Shown here: one piece after another, positions 18,926-28,509 of the stretch | Layout of the letters: every line of letters starts with the position of its first letter | Position numbering within the stretch: position 1 is the stretch's first letter | Source of the DNA: an uncultured Bacteroidia bacterium | Lineage (GTDB): Bacteria > Bacteroidota > Bacteroidia > Bacteroidales > Prolixibacteraceae | Assembly: GCA_903905505.1 (NCBI GenBank) | Contig: CAIVGL010000004.1 | Location: 1-64,000 of the forward strand | Length of the DNA stretch: 64,000 nt | Reading direction: 5' to 3' | Position numbers and translations under genes: made by a program | Notes under the pieces: generated by a model | What the model was told of the DNA's origin: nothing | Databases searched by the model: none | What the model saw: only the letters and a program-made list of their open reading frames with translations

Positions 18926-19921
18926 TTAGGAGTTTGTGTAGAACTGAAGAACCACAATAGTAGTCGCAACTAAAATCCAAGTAAATATCTCCTTAAGTAT
19001 CGGTCTGGAATCAGAAAGTAGGTATTGAGCAATAAAATAAGAGACGGGAATGGTAATCAATCCAATGATCTCGATACTAATGGAGATTAAAGCAAGTGCC
19101 GAGACAAGCAATAAGCCAAGTATCCAATAACAAATCACAAAATATTTTCTCGAACTAACTTTGATACGTTGATAAACATCGACCACGGAGAAGCATCCTA
19201 TCGTTGTCAAGATAGCCACTACAGCGGTCATCAACAAGAAATATGGATGGAAAAGATAGTCGTTATGAGGAATCCAAAGCATCTTAATCAGCTCTTTCCA
19301 CATCACCTCATGAGCGTTTTTCATAAAGGCATAGAACCACATAAACAGCCAAGGAACACCAAATCCCAAGACGGGGACAGCCAAAAGTCGCCAGTTATCA
19401 TTCTTCTGCAGAACAAAAATTGAGATCCATACTAGTGGAAAAAGGACCACCACAGGAAGGTAAAATAAGGTTGCAATAGCCATGAAAAAAGCGGCATTGT
19501 AGGTATAGGTGATCTCTGCCTTCTTATGAAATGTATCGAAAATAAAAAAGAGTGAAATAAGGACGAAAGTTGTAGCGATATGCACGGGAAGCAAGTTATG
19601 CAGCACGCCTAAAGAAGAGACTGTAATCAAGTAGATTATACCTGGAAGAAACGATCTTTTTCGAAGAAATAAGAACATCGACCCCAGCTGGGAGATAAAA
19701 AACGAATTGAGTATAACCAAACAAAATGCAATAAAGACCTGTAAAAAATCGGATTGCTTAAGGGCATCATAAACCAGATAATACAAAGGCATTGCACCAC
19801 TAGCCTGATGAAAATCCAAGAGCTCCGGCGACCTCAGACTACCCATCCAATACCCTAAGGCAATAAGAGGAATCAAAAGGGGACTTAATAGCGTATTACT
19901 TTTAAATATTCGTAATAGCAT
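18926..19921 (-). CDS. Multi-pass inner-membrane protein, DUF6427-like
   Basis: 331 aa with about nine or ten hydrophobic segments and short polar loops (LYYLVYDALKQSDFLQVFIAFCLVILNSFFISQL; FFMAIATLFYLPVVVLFPLVWISIFVL). It resembles the DUF6427 family of Bacteroidota, sometimes mislabelled as beta-carotene monooxygenase, and often found beside purD as here (11 bp downstream of purD, same strand). No catalytic motif seen. Function unknown. Confidence 0.7.
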   Translation of the reverse strand: MLLRIFKSNTLLSPLLIPLIALGYWMGSLRSPELLDFHQASGAMPLYYLVYDALKQSDFLQVFIAFCLVILNSFFISQLGSMFLFLRKRSFLPGIIYLITVSSLGVLHNLLPVHIATTFVLISLFFIFDTFHKKAEITYTYNAAFFMAIATLFYLPVVVLFPLVWISIFVLQKNDNWRLLAVPVLGFGVPWLFMWFYAFMKNAHEVMWKELIKMLWIPHNDYLFHPYFLLMTAVVAILTTIGCFSVVDVYQRIKVSSRKYFVICYWILGLLLVSALALISISIEIIGLITIPVSYFIAQYLLSDSRPILKEIFTWILVATTIVVLQFYTNS

Positions 19922-19932
19922 AAAAAATATTT

Positions 19933-21201
19933 TTATAGATCAAAACCTAAATCGGTTCGGTAATACTTATTCTTATACTTTATCTGGGCTGCATTTTTAT
20001 ACGACAGTGCAAGAGCTTCATCCATGTTTTTTCCTTTTGAACTAACCGCAATTACGCGACCACCATTGGTCACTACCGCGTCTCCTGAGAATTTAGTTCC
20101 GGAATGGAATAAGATACTTCCATCGATGCTCTCAAAATTTGTGATCTCATCACCCTTTTCATAATCGCCCGGATAGCCGCCAGCCACCAGCATAACAGTT
20201 GCCGCGCTTGACGAGTCGATCTCCAACGTGCGGCTAGCCAAGTTCCCTTGTCCGACACCTTCAAATAGGTCAACAAGGTCGGAGTTAATTCGAAGGATTA
20301 CGGCTTCCGTCTCCGGATCACCCATTCGAACATTGTATTCAATTACAATAGGCTCATTATTAACACGTATCAATCCAAAGAATATAAATCCTTTATAATC
20401 GATCCCATCTTTCTGCAATCCGTTGACGGTTGGAATGATTATTCGCTCCTCCACCTTTTTCATAAATTCAGCATCGGCAAACGGAACTGGAGAGATGGCA
20501 CCCATTCCTCCAGTGTTTAGACCGGTATCGCCCTCTCCTATTCGCTTGTAATCTTTTGCAACTGGCAAGATCTTGTAGTCGGCGCCATCTGTCAATGCAA
20601 AAACGGAACATTCGATCCCTGCAAGAAACTCTTCAATAACAACAGTCTCACTGGCCTGGCCAAACATCCCACCAAGCATTTCTCGAATCGATTGTTCCGC
20701 TTCGTTCAGATCAGTGATAATCAACACACCCTTACCGGCAGCTAAACCATCGGCTTTTAAAACATAGGGAGCTGTTAAAGAGCGTAAAAATTGAATTCCC
20801 TCCTCTAGATTCGCTTTGTTAACAGACAAATAGGCTGCAGTAGGAACCGAATGACGAAGCATAAACTGTTTTGCAAAATCTTTGCTCCCTTCAAGACGAG
20901 CTCCCTCACTTTTCGGACCAATAACAAAAACATCTTTAAGCTTCTCATCAGTGGCAAAGAAATCATGAATCCCTTCAACAAGCGGAACTTCAGGTCCAAC
21001 CACAACCATTTTAATTTGATGCTCCAAAACAAGATTACGCATCGCCTGAAAATCAGTAACCGAGATTGGCACATTCGTTCCAAATTCAGCCGTTCCAGCA
21101 TTTCCTGGAGCTATAAACAATCGATTTGTTCTCGAGCTTTGACTAATCTTCCAAGCAAATGCATGCTCCCGACCACCCGAGCCAACAATAAGTATATTCA
21201 T
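19933..21201 (-). CDS. purD: Phosphoribosylamine--glycine ligase (GAR synthetase)
   Basis: 422 aa. N-terminal [19 protein letters not shown], then [11 protein letters not shown] and an ATP-grasp region with [14 protein letters not shown] (P-loop-like), [31 protein letters not shown] and [12 protein letters not shown] (metal ligands). The enzyme makes glycinamide ribonucleotide, step 2 of de novo purine synthesis. The start ATG is clear and no other pur genes are near. Confidence 0.97.
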   Translation of the reverse strand: MNILIVGSGGREHAFAWKISQSSRTNRLFIAPGNAGTAEFGTNVPISVTDFQAMRNLVLEHQIKMVVVGPEVPLVEGIHDFFATDEKLKDVFVIGPKSEGARLEGSKDFAKQFMLRHSVPTAAYLSVNKANLEEGIQFLRSLTAPYVLKADGLAAGKGVLIITDLNEAEQSIREMLGGMFGQASETVVIEEFLAGIECSVFALTDGADYKILPVAKDYKRIGEGDTGLNTGGMGAISPVPFADAEFMKKVEERIIIPTVNGLQKDGIDYKGFIFFGLIRVNNEPIVIEYNVRMGDPETEAVILRINSDLVDLFEGVGQGNLASRTLEIDSSSAATVMLVAGGYPGDYEKGDEITNFESIDGSILFHSGTKFSGDAVVTNGGRVIAVSSKGKNMDEALALSYKNAAQIKYKNKYYRTDLGFDL

Positions 21202-21387
21202 TGTAAAAAATTGAAATCAGATTCAGAATCTTAACTAACTGAAATCAGCCATTTTAAGCTTTAAAAAAAGAGAAAAACGCCTAACTATTTAATACTGCAA
21301 AATAAACAAAATTTTAGGCGATATTTCATTTTTAATACGGAATGTATATCTTCACACCATAACCATAATGAAATAACACGAAAGCGA

Positions 21388-22272
21388 ATGGACTCAAACT
21401 TAACAAGACGTAACTTTCTTCAAAAAAGCGTTGCAGCAGGAGCTGGAATGGTGGCTCTAAACCCAATGTCAGCATGGGCAAAACCCAAGCACCAGGAGAT
21501 GAAACTAGGCTTAGTAACCTACCAATGGGCCAAAGACTGGAACCTTAAGACTCTAATCGCGAATTGCGAAAAGACTGGCGTATTAGGTGTAGAGCTTCGC
21601 ACAGAGCATGCCCATAAAGTTGAGATTAATCTGAATGCAGATCAAAGAAGAGAAGTCAAAAAGATGTTTCACGACAGTCCAGTCACCTGCTTAGGGTATG
21701 GTTCGAATTTTGAATACCACCATCCAGATCCTATTAAGCTCAGGTGGAATATCGATCAAACAAAAGAGTACATAAAGCTTTGCAAAGATATTGGAGCCTC
21801 TGGAATCAAGGTTAAACCTAACGGAATTCCTGATGGTATCGCGAAAGAAAAAACCTTTGCTCAAATAGCCTCTTCGCTGAATGAAGTGGGCAAATACGCC
21901 CAAGATTTTGGGCTAACTATCCGCGTTGAAGTGCATGGGAATAAATCGCAAGAACTACCGAACATGAAAGCGATTTTCGATCAGGTCAGCGAGAAGAATG
22001 TAAAGATGTGTTGGAATTGCAACGACCAGGATTTACTTGAGCCCGGATTAGAAGCGAACTTTAATAGCGTGAAGAGATGGTTTGGAGATACCGTACACGT
22101 GCGCGAATTAAATATTGGAGACTACCCTTATGCCCAACTGTTCAAACTCTTTCATCAGATGCATTATGGAGGATGGATTCTGATGGAGGCCCGAACCAAT
22201 CCACTTGATAAAGTGGCTGCACTAAAAGAACAACTCGAGGTTTTCAATCAATTAGTTGCACAATCAAAATAG
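21388..22272 (+). CDS. Tat-exported sugar isomerase/epimerase-like TIM-barrel protein
   Basis: 294 aa. The N-terminus SNLTRRNFLQKSVAAGAGMVAL is a twin-arginine signal. The mature part is an AP-endonuclease-2 barrel: LVTYQWAKDWNLKTLIANCEKTGVLGVELRTEHAHKVE, IRVEVHGNKSQELP (metal Glu/His), CWNCNDQD, and the C-terminal GGWILMEARTNP (Glu). It is similar in design to the 540-1538 gene but separate from that cluster. The divergent neighbour is purD. Substrate unknown; exported members of this family act on keto-sugars or cyclitols. Confidence 0.75.
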   Translation: MDSNLTRRNFLQKSVAAGAGMVALNPMSAWAKPKHQEMKLGLVTYQWAKDWNLKTLIANCEKTGVLGVELRTEHAHKVEINLNADQRREVKKMFHDSPVTCLGYGSNFEYHHPDPIKLRWNIDQTKEYIKLCKDIGASGIKVKPNGIPDGIAKEKTFAQIASSLNEVGKYAQDFGLTIRVEVHGNKSQELPNMKAIFDQVSEKNVKMCWNCNDQDLLEPGLEANFNSVKRWFGDTVHVRELNIGDYPYAQLFKLFHQMHYGGWILMEARTNPLDKVAALKEQLEVFNQLVAQSK

Positions 22273-22285
22273 CACATTCTATATT

Positions 22286-23038
22286 TTGAAATTCTTAAAA
22301 CCAAGTCAAGTAATTGACCTAGAAGATATTGGCGAAGTATTGATTACCCGAAATCGACGATCATTGAGCTTTCGAATATCCATTAAACCAGACGGTAATG
22401 TGCGACTTACAATTCCGTGGATGGCTTCTTTTAGAAGCGGAGAGAACTTCTTAAAACAGCAGATTCAATGGATTACAGACACTAAAGCACGGCTAAGCCA
22501 AAAGCCCAAAGTCATTAGATTGATTCAGGAAGGACACCAGTTTACAACTCCGAACTATACCTATTTAGTGCGCTCCTCGGCAGTATTAAAGCCACGGATA
22601 CGGTATGTTAGAAAAGAAGACACTTTCTATTTTGAATTCCCAAATACACAGAAAATAGAATCCTCAGAGGTACAATTAAGCCTTAAGACATTAATTGAAA
22701 AAATGCTTCGCGTTGATGCGAAAAAATATCTCCCTATTCGAATCGCAGAGTTAGCCTTAGAATACGGCTATAGCTACAATAAAATAGCCATTAAAAATAA
22801 TATATCAAACTGGGGAAGTTGCTCTACGCGACAAAACATTAATCTGAATCTTCACCTGATGCGCTTAAATAGCCGGCTGATTGATTATGTAATTGTCCAC
22901 GAACTTGTGCACACGGTGATTAAAAACCATGGGGCTCAATTTAAAGCAACTATGCAAAATTACTTCCCAGACATCAAGGAGCTAGATGCTATATTGAAAA
23001 AAACCGGAACAGGAATAGGTTCAATTTCTAAAATGTAA
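22286..23038 (+). CDS. YgjP/SprT-like zinc metallohydrolase (DUF45)
   Basis: About 250 aa from TTG 22286 (LKFLKPSQVIDLEDIGEV); the track start (TTG 22256) adds ten unconvincing residues. No ATG exists in the N-terminal region, so the start is uncertain. Motifs: NWGSCSTRQNINLNLHLMRLNSRLIDYVIVHELVHTVIKNHGAQF, i.e. the WGSC signature and the zinc site HELVH...H of the M48-like DUF45 family. The 5' end overlaps the preceding gene, and the 3' end overlaps the converging transporter gene by 18 bp. Cellular role is not well established; family members are predicted peptidases. Confidence 0.8.
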   Translation: MKFLKPSQVIDLEDIGEVLITRNRRSLSFRISIKPDGNVRLTIPWMASFRSGENFLKQQIQWITDTKARLSQKPKVIRLIQEGHQFTTPNYTYLVRSSAVLKPRIRYVRKEDTFYFEFPNTQKIESSEVQLSLKTLIEKMLRVDAKKYLPIRIAELALEYGYSYNKIAIKNNISNWGSCSTRQNINLNLHLMRLNSRLIDYVIVHELVHTVIKNHGAQFKATMQNYFPDIKELDAILKKTGTGIGSISKM

Positions 23039-24070
23039 CAGTCCAGCATGATCAGCCAGAACAGTCAACCCATAAGAGAGTGAAAAGGCAAAAATTGGGG
23101 CAATAAACCAGATTAACCAAAGACGTTTCACCACTTTATTGGAGAACGTCTCTTTCCACCCCTTTTTAGAAACACTTAAAGCTAGAATTGCAAAAGTATT
23201 TAATTGAACCAAAGAGGTTGGAATTCCCCGGCTAACAGAAGCAGCAAGAAGCAATGTGGCCGTGATTACTGAGATTATCGAAGCCTCAACTTTCCCAATT
23301 TCAGTTATTTCAGTACCCGTTTTGACAATTAATTTTCTTCCAAAAATAGAACTCCCAATACCAAATGATGGAGCAATGATCAAAGTCGAAAGGATCATAA
23401 TCAGAATAAAATTATTACTCGTAGGGTTAATATGAAGTTCGTTGGTAATCATAGACGCAATCGGTCCAGAGGCATTTGCCACATTATTTGATCCAATAGA
23501 AAAGGCAACATAACAACTGGTAATGATTACCACCCACCGAAAAAACGATTGTCGTTTAAACGTTTGAAAATATCCTGGATGCTTCTCGTCAAAGCGCTTA
23601 ATCGATACATTTGCAATGAGATACATGACCCCAAATGATACAATAGGAAGGAAGATCCAAGCCGGAATAATCTCTGTAAATAGCTTCGTGGAATTCAGTT
23701 GACCTAAATAATGTGCAGGAGCTGCTAAAGCCAATACGGTAGATTGTGATGTTGACTGAGGAACTCCAAGTAGATTGGCAAATAAGAGGGATAACCCGAC
23801 AGAAAATAAGATGATCGTCGTTAAAACATAATTCAAACTCTCAGCAGGTATTATCCCCTTTCCTAGGGTTATTGCGGTATTCTTGCCAGCTAATAAAGCT
23901 CCAGCAAGGACACACAAGCCAAAGAGACCTGGAATTAAATCCCTTCGTAATATTCCTGATCCGTAAGCAGTTGCAAAAGCCGGAGAGGTTCCACTTCCTC
24001 CCATATTAATAGCCAAAAACATGGCCACTAAAAAAGGCAAAAGCAATCCATTAAGCATTGGAGAAATCAT
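23021..24070 (-). CDS. PiT-family inorganic phosphate (or sulfate) permease
   Basis: 349 aa, about ten membrane segments. The second family repeat has FSIGSNNVANASGPIASM, the GxN(D/N)VANxxG signature of PiT permeases. The matching place in the first repeat is changed to AINMGGSGTSPAFATAYGSG, so only one of two signature loops is kept. The PiT family includes phosphate:cation symporters and CysP-type sulfate permeases; with the altered first repeat I cannot choose between them. Divergent from dgt across a palindrome-rich 182-bp gap. Confidence 0.8.
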   Translation of the reverse strand: MISPMLNGLLLPFLVAMFLAINMGGSGTSPAFATAYGSGILRRDLIPGLFGLCVLAGALLAGKNTAITLGKGIIPAESLNYVLTTIILFSVGLSLLFANLLGVPQSTSQSTVLALAAPAHYLGQLNSTKLFTEIIPAWIFLPIVSFGVMYLIANVSIKRFDEKHPGYFQTFKRQSFFRWVVIITSCYVAFSIGSNNVANASGPIASMITNELHINPTSNNFILIMILSTLIIAPSFGIGSSIFGRKLIVKTGTEITEIGKVEASIISVITATLLLAASVSRGIPTSLVQLNTFAILALSVSKKGWKETFSNKVVKRLWLIWFIAPIFAFSLSYGLTVLADHAGLLHFRN

Positions 24071-24190
24071 AATTTTTCAAAATTATGTTGCGAAGTTATA
24101 CAATTATGATTAATGATCTTATAAATTTTTATATCCTTGAAAAATGATATACTTTGGTGCAGCAAAATGAAACACCGAAACAACAAAAGA

Positions 24191-24234
24191 TTAGATTGTT
24201 TCATAATCTAAATCATTTCTCATTTAAATGAGAA
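24191..24234. promoter_or_regulatory. Two adjacent inverted repeats upstream of dgt
   Basis: TTAGATT-N7-AATCTAA (24191-24211) is followed by the perfect 18-bp palindrome TTCTCATTTAAATGAGAA (24217-24234), which ends 18 nt before the dgt ATG. There is no U-run, so these look like protein-binding sites rather than a terminator. They lie between the divergent PiT and dgt genes. Confidence 0.7.
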
Positions 24235-24252
24235 TAAAAAATAGAGCTTAAC

Positions 24253-25599
24253 ATGGTAGAGTGGGATAAATTAATTACCGATTGCAGACTTGGCCTCGAA
24301 GAGAGAAATTCTCCCAAAGATGACGACATTCGTTCTATCTTTCAGCGCGACTATGATCGAATCATCTTCTCTTCACCTTTCCGGCGTCTTCAAGATAAAA
24401 CACAAGTGTTTCCATTGCCTGGAAGCATCTTTGTACACAATAGACTTACCCATTCACTAGAGGTCGCTAGCGTAGGCCGATCGCTCGGAAACCTTGTCGC
24501 TGCGACATTAAAAAAATCTCAAAATTCAGGCTTAGATCCAAAGATTAGTGAGATTGGAGCCATCGTTTCAGCTGCTTGCTTAGCACATGATCTAGGAAAC
24601 CCACCCTTTGGACACTCGGGCGAATATGCCATTGCAGATTTCTTCAAAAGAGGAGGTGGATTAAAATATCAAAACGACTTAACACCTGAACAATGGAGCG
24701 ACTTCACTTGCTTCGAGGGGAATGCAAATGCTTTTCGAGTGCTAAGTCATCAATTTGAAGGGAAAAGAGAAGGTGGATTTGCACTAACCTATAGCACATT
24801 GGCCAGCGTTGTGAAGTATCCTTTTGAATCGGCTTTAGCAGGAGGGAAACCAAAGTTTGGATTCTTCCAAAGTGAGAAGGAACTCTTTAGTAAGATTGCA
24901 ACCAAGTTAAATATGGTAAAACTATCGGACCATCCACTGCACTATATGAGACATCCATTGGTATATCTCGTTGAAGCAGCTGATGATATCTGCTACCAGA
25001 TTATGGATATTGAAGACGCACATAAACTTAAGATCTTAACATACGCCGAGACAGAAGCGTTATTTATGAACTTCTTCCATCCAATCGATGATGCTGTAAT
25101 CCTAGATAACATTGCCAAAAACCTCACCTTGGTGGGCGATGCCAACGAGCGAATAGCCTATTTCAGAGCGATGGTTATCGGTAAATTGACCCGAGAATGC
25201 GCTATTCTGTTTAATGAAAAGCTAAAAGACTACAACCAAATAGAACGTATTATACCGCTATTCGACTTACTCCCAGAGCCTTCAAAAAGTGCCATGGAAA
25301 AAGTAAGAGCCATTTCATTGGTTCAGATCTACAACGACAAAGCTGTAGTAGAGATTGAGATTGCAGGGTATAAAATACTAGGCACGTTACTTGAAGCCTT
25401 TATTACCGCAAGCGTTGAACCAGAAAGTTTCCTGTCAAAAAAACTGCTATCCTTAATCCCATCTCAGTATCAAAATAGAGATCAATCAATGTATGGCAAG
25501 ATTCAAACCGTCGTAGACTTTGTTGCAGGGATGACCGATCTTTATGCACTTAACCTCTATCGAAAGATCACTGGAATGGAGCTCCCTGGTATCGCATAA
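24253..25599 (+). CDS. dgt: Deoxyguanosinetriphosphate triphosphohydrolase-like protein
   Basis: 448 aa. Begins DDDIRSIFQRDYDRIIFSSPFRRLQDKTQVFPLP, then the HD site HNRLTHSLEVASVGRSLG, LAHDLGNPPFGHSGE (HD) and LVEAADDICYQIMDIEDAH (final Asp). These are Dgt hallmarks. Dgt cleaves dGTP (often other dNTPs) to the nucleoside and triphosphate, adjusting dNTP pools. The acetolactate decarboxylase gene starts 11 bp after its stop, so they probably share a transcript. Confidence 0.93.
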   Translation: MVEWDKLITDCRLGLEERNSPKDDDIRSIFQRDYDRIIFSSPFRRLQDKTQVFPLPGSIFVHNRLTHSLEVASVGRSLGNLVAATLKKSQNSGLDPKISEIGAIVSAACLAHDLGNPPFGHSGEYAIADFFKRGGGLKYQNDLTPEQWSDFTCFEGNANAFRVLSHQFEGKREGGFALTYSTLASVVKYPFESALAGGKPKFGFFQSEKELFSKIATKLNMVKLSDHPLHYMRHPLVYLVEAADDICYQIMDIEDAHKLKILTYAETEALFMNFFHPIDDAVILDNIAKNLTLVGDANERIAYFRAMVIGKLTRECAILFNEKLKDYNQIERIIPLFDLLPEPSKSAMEKVRAISLVQIYNDKAVVEIEIAGYKILGTLLEAFITASVEPESFLSKKLLSLIPSQYQNRDQSMYGKIQTVVDFVAGMTDLYALNLYRKITGMELPGIA

Positions 25600-25609
25600 A
25601 AAGACAAAA

Positions 25610-26398
25610 ATGAGAAGCATACTCTTAATCGTTTTAATCTACTTGAGTTGTTTTTGTAATTCAACGCAGGGACAGAAAAGGGACATCCCAGGACCTAAAA
25701 TTTTCCAATATTCAACTCTTAGTGCCTTACTAGAGGGTGTTTACGATGGTAATCTGACCATTGGAGAACTAAGAAAACATGGAGATTTTGGCATGGGCAC
25801 TTTTAACGCCCTAAATGGAGAAATGATACTGCTTGATGGGAAATGCTATCAAGCAACTTCAGACGGAAAAATTCTTACCGTTAAAGATAGTACGCATACT
25901 CCATTTGCTGTCGCTCTCAACTTTTCACCTGATACAATTATCAAGTTAAACCGTCGACTCTCCATGATAGAACTCGACAAATATCTTGACCGATTAATCA
26001 CTAAGCCAAATCTGATATCGGCCTATCGCATAAGGGGGAGCTTCGACTCTATTTCAATCCGCAGTGTGCCGAAGCAGGAAAAGCCCTATAAACGGCTAAT
26101 TGAGGCGTATAAAAAACAAGGGGTTTTTAACTTCACTAAATTGGAAGGTACACTGTTAGGATTTAAATTCCCTTCGTATTTAAAGGAAGTAAACCTAGAC
26201 AATTACCATTTTCACTTTCTTTCGAACGATAAAACTAAAGGAGGACATATTCTAAACTATACCATTTCAATTGGCGAGATTGAGATTAAAACGGTCCAAA
26301 ACTATGAACTTCAGCTTCCTGACAATGCTGAGTTTAATGGGACAAAATTAGAGAACAAAAAGAAGGAGCTCCAACTTATTGAAGGGTCACGGAAATAG
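25610..26398 (+). CDS. budA: Exported alpha-acetolactate decarboxylase
   Basis: 262 aa from ATG 25610 (MRSILLIVLIYLSCFCNSTQGQ, a signal peptide); the ORF-track start lies inside dgt. The body matches ALDC: IFQYSTLSALLEGVYDGNLTIGELRKHGDFGMGTFNALNGEMI, and the zinc-binding YHFHFLSNDKTKGGHIL (His-x-His...His). The enzyme converts acetolactate to acetoin. The signal peptide places it outside the cytoplasm, as known for the Brevibacillus brevis enzyme. No acetolactate synthase or butanediol dehydrogenase gene is adjacent. Directly downstream of dgt, with no terminator between. Confidence 0.88.
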   Translation: MRSILLIVLIYLSCFCNSTQGQKRDIPGPKIFQYSTLSALLEGVYDGNLTIGELRKHGDFGMGTFNALNGEMILLDGKCYQATSDGKILTVKDSTHTPFAVALNFSPDTIIKLNRRLSMIELDKYLDRLITKPNLISAYRIRGSFDSISIRSVPKQEKPYKRLIEAYKKQGVFNFTKLEGTLLGFKFPSYLKEVNLDNYHFHFLSNDKTKGGHILNYTISIGEIEIKTVQNYELQLPDNAEFNGTKLENKKKELQLIEGSRK

Positions 26399-26558
26399 CA
26401 AACTCAATTAGTGACTCTTATTTTTCCCAGTTTATCTTCAGATCAGCTTTCGGTTAACGCTCCATGGAAATAAAGAACGCTACCGCGACACTTACAAAGT
26501 GAGTTTTAAGTTTGTTCAGTATCTAATTTGCTGTGCGAATTAGGATCTAAATCGGCGA

Positions 26559-28355
26559 CTAAATTTCGTCTGGAGAAAAAAAACGACTAAGAAGCTCGGT
26601 ATCATTAAGCTCCTTCAGCAAGGATTCAATGGTATGCCTAGGAACATCAAAAATATCTAAGACAAGAAGCCCATCGATGCAATCGTTGAACTTAGGATCG
26701 ACATTAAAAGCGATGATCTTTGCATTTAAACCCAGATATTTTTTTAACAGAACGGGTAATCCACTGTTATACTGATCGATATCCCCAATAAATTTATCGA
26801 GCGTATGAAGGTCTGGAGTCATGGTCTCCAAAGCAGTATTGAGATGTGGATCGTCGGTTGTGACTTTAAATTTATTACGTGGCTTCACTAATGAAGCCCG
26901 CTTGTAATCAAAGAAATTAGCCATTATATACCTTATAATCAACTCTTTAGAAATACCGGAATAGGTATTACTAATACTTACTGGTCCAATTAAATAACGG
27001 TATTCAGGATTTTTAAGTAAGAAATATAAGATCCCTTTCCAAAGCAGGAATAGCGGTAATGGCTTTCGTTGATATTCTTTTATGATAAAAGAGCGTCCTA
27101 GTTCAAGTGATTGGTCTAAGGTTTGGTCAAAACCACTCTTCATCTTAAAGAGGCTCTGAATATAAAACCCTTTGGAACCAAACTGAGCATTTATCTCGCG
27201 TCCTTTTCCTATTCGATAACCACCAACAATTTGTTGCTCTTCATTATCCCAGATAATCAGTTGATCGTAATACAAATCAAATTCATCGATATCTGTCGAT
27301 TGATTAGTCCCCTCGCCAACTTCACGAAACGTGATCTCACGCAGACGACCTAGCTCATTCATAATTGAAGGGATATTCTTAGATGGGGCGCAAAAAACAG
27401 TATAGTTTTTGATGGTAAAAAGAAGATGATCGATTCGTAATTGCTCTATTTCACGGCAGATATCAACCTTAGGTGTCTCCTCAACAATTGGCTGAGGGAC
27501 TGGATGTCCTTTTAATGAATAATTAAAGAAGTGCTTGATATCCATTTCCGAATCCAAGCAGTAGGTTTTTGACCGCAAATAACGGCCAAGTTGATGAATG
27601 TCCGTAAATCGATTTTGATCCTTTACCGAGATTGGGTTTCCAATTCTAACTTTTATCGTCTTTCCTTGCTTGTTCATCACCTCTGAGGCAAGTTTTGCCG
27701 TTCGCAAAGCAGGATGAATCCGGCCTAGGAGATGAAAGAGTTTACTATTACTACCATGAAAGTAGATCGGAACAACAGGAACATTTGCCTTTTTAATAAA
27801 TCTTAAAGCAGAGTTTAGCCATTCACGATCGGTAATAACAGAGGAAGCGTAAGTGGTAGAGACCTCCCCTGCAGGGAAGAAGCTAAGCACACCTCCGTTG
27901 TGAAGATGATCTATGGCTGTTTTTAGTCCTCCAACGCTTGAAGCAGCATTTGGAATATTTTCAAAAGGATTAACGGCTAAAAAATAATCGGCAATAGGCT
28001 CAACCTTCTTCAGCAAGAAGTTGGCAATAACCTTATGGTCGGGGCGGACCATTGACAACAATTTAATCAGGAGAATTCCATCAATTCCACCATATGGATG
28101 ATTTGAAACGGTTATAAATGGGCCATCCAGGGGAAGTTTTTTTAAATCATTTTCATCCAAATCCAATGATATATCGAGATATTCCAAGATTCCATCAATT
28201 GAATCAATTCCCTTTTTATCACTAATATTATCGTATAAATCATTAATCTGGTTAAACTGCAGCAAACGCATCAGCAACTTGGCAAAATATTCGCCGCCCA
28301 GGTAATGCATCAACGGATTGATCTTCAATAGATCTTGTGGCTTAACAAGCTTCAT
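26559..28355 (-). CDS. Bifunctional acyltransferase (PlsC-like plus GNAT/hemolysin-like), OlsF-type aminolipid synthase
   Basis: 598 aa. N-terminal half: PlsC-type lysophospholipid acyltransferase with FITVSNHPYGGIDGILL (variant of HX4D), FFPAGEVSTTY and VVPIYFHGSNS. C-terminal half from about 310: Acetyltransf_5/GNAT-like N-acyltransferase with REITFREVGEGTNQSTDIDEFDLYYDQLIIWD and IVGGYRIGKG, then SLELGRSFI. The combination is that of OlsF, which makes ornithine lipids, or of the GlsA/GlsB pair that makes glycine lipids in Bacteroides. Likely membrane-associated and producing an acyloxyacyl amino-acid lipid. The head-group amino acid cannot be read from sequence. A TATTTTTG box lies 24-31 nt upstream. 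Confidence 0.82.
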   Translation of the reverse strand: MKLVKPQDLLKINPLMHYLGGEYFAKLLMRLLQFNQINDLYDNISDKKGIDSIDGILEYLDISLDLDENDLKKLPLDGPFITVSNHPYGGIDGILLIKLLSMVRPDHKVIANFLLKKVEPIADYFLAVNPFENIPNAASSVGGLKTAIDHLHNGGVLSFFPAGEVSTTYASSVITDREWLNSALRFIKKANVPVVPIYFHGSNSKLFHLLGRIHPALRTAKLASEVMNKQGKTIKVRIGNPISVKDQNRFTDIHQLGRYLRSKTYCLDSEMDIKHFFNYSLKGHPVPQPIVEETPKVDICREIEQLRIDHLLFTIKNYTVFCAPSKNIPSIMNELGRLREITFREVGEGTNQSTDIDEFDLYYDQLIIWDNEEQQIVGGYRIGKGREINAQFGSKGFYIQSLFKMKSGFDQTLDQSLELGRSFIIKEYQRKPLPLFLLWKGILYFLLKNPEYRYLIGPVSISNTYSGISKELIIRYIMANFFDYKRASLVKPRNKFKVTTDDPHLNTALETMTPDLHTLDKFIGDIDQYNSGLPVLLKKYLGLNAKIIAFNVDPKFNDCIDGLLVLDIFDVPRHTIESLLKELNDTELLSRFFSPDEI

Positions 28356-28495
28356 TAAATTTTGGATAAGGTAAAGTTCAAAAATAGAAAATTGAGATCA
28401 ATAATTGGTATTTTTTTTCGTTTGAAACGACGACTATTGAACACTTAGCTAAGTAATTTGTTAACTTTAGATTACAGAAGCCTAAATAATTGATG

Positions 28496-28503
28496 TATTT
28501 TTG
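28496..28503 (+). promoter_or_regulatory. -7 box of ygiQ, predicted leaderless start
   Basis: TATTTTTG ends only 6 nt before the ygiQ ATG (28510). With the normal distance from the -7 box to the transcription start, the mRNA would start at or next to the A of ATG. No matching TTTG at -33. Confidence 0.5.
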
Positions 28504-28509
28504 CAGATT

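Noticed and set aside
21278-21320. CGCCTAA...TTAGGCG stem upstream of the Tat isomerase gene, as a riboswitch
   Set aside because: A 29-nt AT-rich loop and only a 7-bp stem; no purine-riboswitch core despite purD next door.
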